From assembly GCA_002633005.1 (NCBI GenBank), contig NMRA01000349.1, forward strand, positions 1-64,000: a stretch of 64,000 nucleotides of DNA. Direction: 5' to 3'. Positions 58,845 through 64,000 of the stretch are shown in pieces (within the stretch, counting starts at the first letter, position 1; each line of letters begins with the position of its first letter). Source of the stretch: Phoronis australis (lineage: Eukaryota > Phoronida > Phoronidae). Position numbers and translations under genes: made by a program. The notes under the pieces are model-generated. The model did not search any database, was not told the origin of the DNA, and saw nothing but the letters and a program-made list of their open reading frames with translations.

Positions 58845-60844
58845 GTAAGTTGTCCATAATCTTAGTGAGCCCCGCGTACCAGTTGTACTAGCATATATGT
58901 ACAGGAGTGGTAGACAATTAGACATTATCAATATATTTGCAACACGGCGTCCTTGGGTGAGAATTCCTCTACTAAATTGCATTCACTGAATAGTTTAGCC
59001 TGTGGCACTTCAAAGACAAGAACATCGTACTACCAACCGTTAAAACGTAGTAAACATGGATAGAGAACAAACAGCTAGCCACTTTCACTTCATTAAACTG
59101 GGTTCCAACATTTTAAAATATGCGTCGAGTATTTTTTTGCATCCACATCAATCTATGACGTGTCCAAAACATTATTTAGTTCAACCAAAACAGGATTTTA
59201 TTGCTTTAGTGAGTGCCTTGCGTTTTTTTTGCTAATCTGAGATGTTATTTACTTAGGTCACTTGAGAATTACAGTTTTGCATTCACAAAAGTCCGTTCCT
59301 ACGATTGTTTTTGTCTAGTTATGCTGGGCCATAATGAGAAATGATCACGATTTCACTTGCTTTAACCAAACTGATAGTGTTCTGTGTACCATAACTGATA
59401 GTGTTCTGTGTACCATGTATAGTACATTTCACCAAGAGAAATAGAGTTTTTGTCGACAATGCAGAGTTAATGATAGGTGGGTTGCGGCAATTATATTCCC
59501 TTTGAACAGGATCGAGTCCCGTTGTTGCAAACATCTCTCGAAGAAAGTTTCTGTCACCATGTGCTTTTCTTGTAATACGTGGCAATATATTGCATTGTCG
59601 CAAGCATCCCGTATCCATCGAACGCACGTCCTACATGTATGCCTTTACGTTATTTCCAGTGTGTTGTCCAGTACGTCAATGACAACAATCAGTGCCCTGG
59701 AGAATCTTGCTCTGCTCACGTTTCACCAGACTCCATCTCTATCCAATCCATACAGCGAAGACTTGAGTATTTGTTCCCTACCTGTTACCATGTCAACGAC
59801 GATCCGGATATAGGTGACGCAGACGATGCGGGCAACATAAGAGTTTCAACGGTGACGGGGGACGTAGCTGAGGTGCCATATGAGTCAACGATGACAATCG
59901 ATAACTTGAAGATCGCAGTGAGAAAGCAGACAGGCCATGAGGAATCGAAACAGAGGCTGTTATTTAAAGGAAGAGGTTTGGAGGTGAGCTATTTGCATTA
60001 GGAACAGTGTGATATGCATATCACACTTCGTCTGATGCTGCTTGTTTCTATTGCTCGGAACACGTGAAAGTAATGTTGTCTCAGACATACTGGAATTCGA
60101 ACTGATATCTCAAATACTGGTAGTTCATACAAAAATTATCCTTTTGGTTTGTAATGGAATATTTGGTAAAAAGAACCGTTACTGTTTACCCATTTGTTTT
60201 CTTATCGGCAAATCCACCTATTGTAGGTTTACAACGAGGACGGATCTCTGTCAAGATTGAAGGATTATGGGATTAGGGCTAACCACACTATTCACCTGGT
60301 GGTGTTGCTATTGGACGTGCCACGCAGCTTGAATCACGTGACCTTTGATTTGTCTTGGGGATTTCCTGCCACGGGTCGCGACTTTCTGGACGCTTCTTGT
60401 TTCATTTTCCATGGGGAGGAAAAGTATGAAGTGGAAGACTTCCGCCCTAACCCAGACAAGGATGAGAATTCTCCTGTGTGGCATGCTGGCGATGAAATGG
60501 ACAATGCTCAGAAGAAAGGACACCAGATTATTAACGTTAAACTTAAACAACTTGAAAGTACTGTTACTCATTTATTTTTCACCCTAAGTGCTTTTGAATC
60601 TGAGAATTTGTCTCCTTATAAGCACCCGACATTAAAGTTTTACGACTCTTCAGACAAGAAGAAAGACCTTTGTTCTACGTCTTTCCATCATGCTCACGAC
60701 TCACAGGCTGTGGTAATGTGTTGTCTCTCCCGACGTCTGGGGTACTGGCAGATTTATAACTCTGGACAGTTGACTGAAGGAAACGTGAGAAATTATGACC
60801 CCATAGTCGCAACCATTCGTTCGATAATTGAAGAAGGCGTTTGA
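58746..60844 (+). CDS. RING-like / ubiquitin-like / TerD-domain protein (three exons, 346 aa)
   Basis: Coding exons are 58746-58844, 59660-59983 and 60227-60844. Both introns are GT-AG and phase 0, and the frame stays open to TGA. Residues 1-54 form a Cys/His cluster (C3, C6, C24, H26, C31, C34, C45, C50), spaced C-x2-C-x17-C-x-H-x4-C-x2-C-x10-C-x4-C, resembling a variant RING. Residues about 93-169 form a ubiquitin-like fold (TIDNLKIAVRK, QRLLFKGRGLE, IRANHTIHLVV) with no terminal Gly-Gly, so it is an internal domain. Residues about 175-345 match the TerD family: FDLSW, FLDASCFIF (family form FDLDAS), HAGDEMD, QIINVKLKQL, LFFTLSAFES and a closing VVMCCLSRRLGYWQIY. Bacterial TerD proteins bind Ca2+ and act in stress and tellurite resistance. 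A ubiquitin-ligase-linked stress role here is inference. The start is the first ATG 8 nt after a good acceptor (AG at 58736-58737), so a 5' noncoding exon is likely. A poly(A) signal lies 119 nt past the stop. Confidence 0.85.
59660..59983 (+). CDS. Exon 2 of the RING-like/UBL/TerD gene
   Basis: 108 codons between acceptor TTATTTCCAG (AG at 59658-59659) and a GTGAGC donor at 59984. It starts CVVQYVNDNNQCPGESC, completing the zinc cluster. An acidic linker (VNDDPDIGDADDAG) follows, then the first two thirds of the ubiquitin-like domain through GRGLE. Confidence 0.8.
60227..60844 (+). CDS. Exon 3 of the RING-like/UBL/TerD gene
   Basis: 205 codons plus TGA, following acceptor CTATTGTAG (AG at 60225-60226). 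It opens VYNEDGSLSRLKDYGIRAN, the last ubiquitin strand region, then carries the whole TerD domain in a single exon. An exact phase-0 junction inside the ubiquitin fold joins it to exon 2. Confidence 0.85.
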   Translation, partial: VYNEDGSLSRLKDYGIRANHTIHLVVLLLDVPRSLNHVTFDLSWGFPATGRDFLDASCFIFHGEEKYEVEDFRPNPDKDENSPVWHAGDEMDNAQKKGHQIINVKLKQLESTVTHLFFTLSAFESENLSPYKHPTLKFYDSSDKKKDLCSTSFHHAHDSQAVVMCCLSRRLGYWQIYNSGQLTEGNVRNYDPIVATIRSIIEEGV

Positions 60845-60962
60845 GTGAATGCCATAAAGCCTTCAAATGTCGCCTTTATTCGATACTATTGGTAAATACA
60901 GGTACAGTGCAGATTTGTTGTGATATGGATCGAATTGAATGAAAGAGCTTCATTCTCTACTA

Positions 60963-60968
60963 AATAAA
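60963..60968 (+). terminator. Poly(A) signal of the TerD-domain gene
   Basis: AATAAA 119 nt downstream of the TGA at 60842-60844, the nearest canonical signal and at a normal distance for a short 3' UTR. Confidence 0.55.
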
Positions 60969-60999
60969 AATCATTATTGGAATAGGGGATATTAATTAG

Positions 61000-62950
61000 C
61001 CTGATTGGTAATTTTGCATTCTGTCATTCAATGTTATTTGTTACTGATATTTGTTTGGGTAGTCCGGGCAGAAAGAGGTATTGATTTGGCTTGTCAGTGT
61101 CTGTTCGTCACCTCATTTATTTGAGATTTGTCTAACGCAAAACAATCAATTTTGAGCAGTCTCTGTTAAAAGATAAGTATAACAGTGCACAGGAAGTCCA
61201 AGAAACGACGTCACATATGGATAAACCCTATAGTGAAATGTGTGTCCGTATAGTAATTAAAAAACGAAATAACAAATTGCGAGAAAGCCATTTGTTCCAC
61301 TTTGAGAACGAGAAGGAAAGGGGGGTTGTGGGAAGAGCCAAGGAGAGGGAAGAGTAAGAGATAGTGGGACAGGAAGACTTTTACTAAGGTAGCAAACAGG
61401 AAATCGGCAAAATAATAAAAACAAGGTATTGTGCATCTTTGAAAATTACAAAACTGAAGGGAAGACAAATTTTGAGGCACAGTACAGTTCTATTGTTTTT
61501 GAAATTTATATTGAAAGTGGAACGAAATGCTGAGGGAGTTCTAATAAGATGTGCTAACTGCAATATTCTATCGCAAAACTTTTATTCAAATAAAAGATAA
61601 ATTGATGAGAGAAATACATTTTGTACAGATACATACTTACGTACGTACTTGCATTTGTATATAGAAATATAACCTGGTTTTCCACATGCAAACATCTTAA
61701 GAACTGTCTATGTATTATAAACTTTAATTGGAGCTTGAGCAAGGGCTAGCCAAGGTTTGTCGGACATTTTAGTGCGGTGTGGGGCACTCCCTGGGTTGTG
61801 CAATAAACCCCGTTATTGCTTACATTGTATTGAAATGTGTTAATGAGCTAATCAATGCAAGAAGCGACGTAAATAGCACATAACATACCTTACTGAAAAT
61901 GATACTAACGCCTGTTACACGAGGACGATTTGGCGTTCTCTCAGACTATTGGCTTGCAGAAATACTGTACGTTACGGGGAATGAAGAATGCGAATATTAT
62001 TGTATTCAGGAGCTATGAATAATGGCCCATGAATAAGCAAACAACCAGTTACAAATATCGTTTTATAACTTAAGTTTGCCGCTTCTTATTTCAAATTGTC
62101 TAGGTTGTCAATCAATCCGTGCCCGCTATAAGAAAATTGCAGTGACGCTGCTCGGATTTACCGCCAATCCTGGCGTTTGAATATTGTGGTTTAGTCATCG
62201 CTGTGCTTCGGAGCAGAAGAGGTACTTGTTACGGAGTATGGTACATAAGAAGTTTTGTACCGCAGTGTCGGGTGGGGCTAGTTCGTGCTCTAATGTGGCG
62301 TTTTTAACTGAATACGGAATGTAGATATACTAAATATTTTGGTTACTGTAGATTTCTGGCTTAAATATTGAAAATACCTCCTCAGGTGGCAGTAATCATT
62401 TAACTGATCTGGTTCAATTCAAAGTTTGCTCATAGAGTTTCTAATGAGGTTTGGTTTAATCAGTGTTACTTGTGAAGAAAATTTTATTCAGTTCACTCTC
62501 ACAATATACGAGAGGCTGTTATCGCCAGAGAGATATTTCTAAACTGAAATTGTTCAGGTTATGTTTCAAGGCGATTGTATTCACAAAAGTTTTCTGCATT
62601 TTTCATGGTTTTTCTCGTTCATAGGCGCCAGAAATGTTTGCTTTAGTGGGGAGAGGTGAAACAAGTGAGAACACAAACCAATCCTCTCTCCCCAACCTCG
62701 TCTCCGCCACGGACACGCAGTTTTGCATCTAGATCCGTGACATCAGGTTCACTCCACTCCATACTTAAGTTATAGACTCTTGGCAACTGTTGGTTGGAGA
62801 AGTGTACCCAAACTAATTCGACTTCGTCAACATTTGCCCCGTGGCCCTGCATTCATATTCCTTCGTATCTCCACCGCTTCAACCGACTCGTCGTCAATGT
62901 CCCACCTTCTTCGCCATTGGCGTCCGGACAGTGCTGTTCAGGAGCACACG
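61000..62950. other. Unassigned region downstream of the TerD-domain gene
   Basis: No open frame with domain signal, no inverted-repeat pair and no splice-supported exon seen. Confidence 0.45.
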
Positions 62951-62954
62951 TACA

Positions 62955-63175
62955 CATGCGCGCACCCAGCCTTTAATATGGGAGGACTCGAATTTCTGTC
63001 GATGTGGATCTTTTGCTGACAAAAAACGGGGAGGACTGAAAAAACGGGGTACTACATTCACTGCGCGTCTGTGCCAGTTTAGTGGACTTTTGTCTCGTTT
63101 TCTCGGACGTTTTCTTTCTCTGAGGCGGACCTTTTTGCCCACTTCGCCAAATGGGCCACCTTGGGTGCGCGCATG
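62955..63175. mobile_element. CATGCGCGCACC MITE, copy 5
   Basis: CATGCGCGCACCCAGCC to GGTGCGCGCATG, flanked by GTACA / ATACA (5 bp, one mismatch). Internal TTTTGCTGACAAAA and GACTTTTGTCTCGTTTTC blocks as in the other copies. Confidence 0.8.
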
Positions 63176-63179
63176 ATAC

Positions 63180-64000
63180 ATGTCAGAATGTTTAGTTGTA
63201 CCCAACTAATCTCAATTCATCTCAACTTATCCTGCCATCACCATGCCAGCCTGTTGCTGATGTCATTTTTGTTAGCACCCTGCCCCCGCAGGTGGTGCAG
63301 CGATTAGCACAGTGTCACGATTAGCACCGTGGTGGAATGTTGTTCAACATGGCTTCTCATTGGTTAAAGTAGTGCCGGCAGACCGATCGAGACCACTCGC
63401 ACTGACAAAAGACTAAGGCATGCCGTTCCCTGCTGTTTTATCGGAATAAATGGTTCTAATCATGAATGCCGTATACATACAAAGATAGTTTTCGACACTT
63501 GTATAAAATTACGGACAAGTAAAAGTCCTGCGCCAACGATTGACCAACAACCGAGACCGACTATGGCGGGCTAGGCTAAGCGTGTTTTATTTGGTTTAAT
63601 TAACTCTGGAAAACAAACAGTATAAGCAGAATAACGAACATGCAACATCAAAATATTGAATAAAATTTCTACAGTTAGAATATCCTGACAGTTAAACTTG
63701 CAAAAATATGGAAAATAAATTTAGACGCGACTTGGCTACCGCGGGCGGGCGGCTGACTGCCAAGAGAATTTCAATTTTTGGCGAAATAATTTCAAGTAGA
63801 AAACGTGCCATGATGTCAAATGGTATAATGGTATTAATGAGTTTAAAGTACAAGGAATAATTCCCACTTAGCCAGAAACATTCGTATACGCTGCTAGCGC
63901 CTGGCCTGCCGTGCTCGGACCTGAGCTGCGCCGGGCAAGATAAAAACATTAATTAGCTACCTGACCCTGCATGAGTGAAATTCTTGTGACAAAGAGATTG
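63180..64000. other. Unassigned window end
   Basis: Nothing assigned beyond a short GCAGGTGGTGCAGCGATTAG/GCACAGTGTC repeat-like patch around 63285-63340. Open frames here have no domain signal. Confidence 0.4.

Noticed and set aside
62643-63205. Overlapping open frames of 60-111 codons
   Set aside because: Those past 62955 run through MITE copy 5; similar frames recur over the other MITE copies, so they are repeat artefacts.

Overview
This is animal nuclear DNA from an invertebrate I cannot name. It is AT-rich and intron-bearing (GT-AG introns, AATAAA signals) and dense in decayed DNA transposons. It contains THAP zinc-finger relics, a P2X7-C-terminal-like pseudogene, a tRNA-derived SINE and a solo LTR. 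There is no prokaryotic organisation. One 151-base assembly gap (49338-49488) and two single Ns (23660, 53924) are present. All coordinates were read by eye; splice sites are inferred, not supported by transcripts.

Layout. 1-2.9 kb: tandem and palindromic motif arrays. 3.0-15.6 kb: a minus-strand gene of at least eight short exons, unrecognised, mostly phase 0; one exon encodes polyalanine from a GCT microsatellite. Its introns hold many transposons, including a Kolobok-like element (6.46-7.75 kb) with a THAP relic and a 1.16 kb motif-array element. 16.1-17.4 kb: one of four blocks of a repeat rich in CTCF-like motifs; a solo LTR follows (17.43-18.20 kb). 18.4-20.0 kb: a broken two-exon P2RX7_C-type gene. 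20.97-24.71 kb: a transposon with about 150 bp inverted repeats and fragments of a conserved ORF. 25.4-26.0 kb: a minus-strand THAP relic. 26.3-27.7 kb: the best CTCF-like motif block. 27.68-32.05 kb: a 4.4 kb motif-array element containing a spliced ORF and a reverse-transcriptase scrap. 32.5-34.9 kb: a fourth CTCF-like block split by a Kolobok-like element with 268 bp TIRs and a THAP relic.

35-44.5 kb is mostly unassigned, with a few candidate exons. 44.5-50.4 kb is a 5.9 kb TTAA-type element with a THAP relic; a 1.4 kb GGGCCC-ended element is inserted in its left TIR. 53.2-54.6 kb is a near-identical 0.7 kb duplication across an N, probably an assembly artefact. 57.37-58.16 kb is a small Mutator-like element with a 9 bp target duplication. 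58.7-60.8 kb holds the best gene in the window: three phase-0 exons encoding 346 residues with an N-terminal RING-like Cys/His cluster, an internal ubiquitin-like domain and a C-terminal TerD domain. 61-64 kb has only a MITE copy and unassigned sequence.

Overall there are two believable host genes (minus 3.0-15.6 kb; plus 58.7-60.8 kb), one host-type pseudogene, and an unusually legible record of nested transposons. The RING-like/UBL/TerD gene is the most interesting protein and the CTCF-like repeat blocks are the most interesting non-coding signal.
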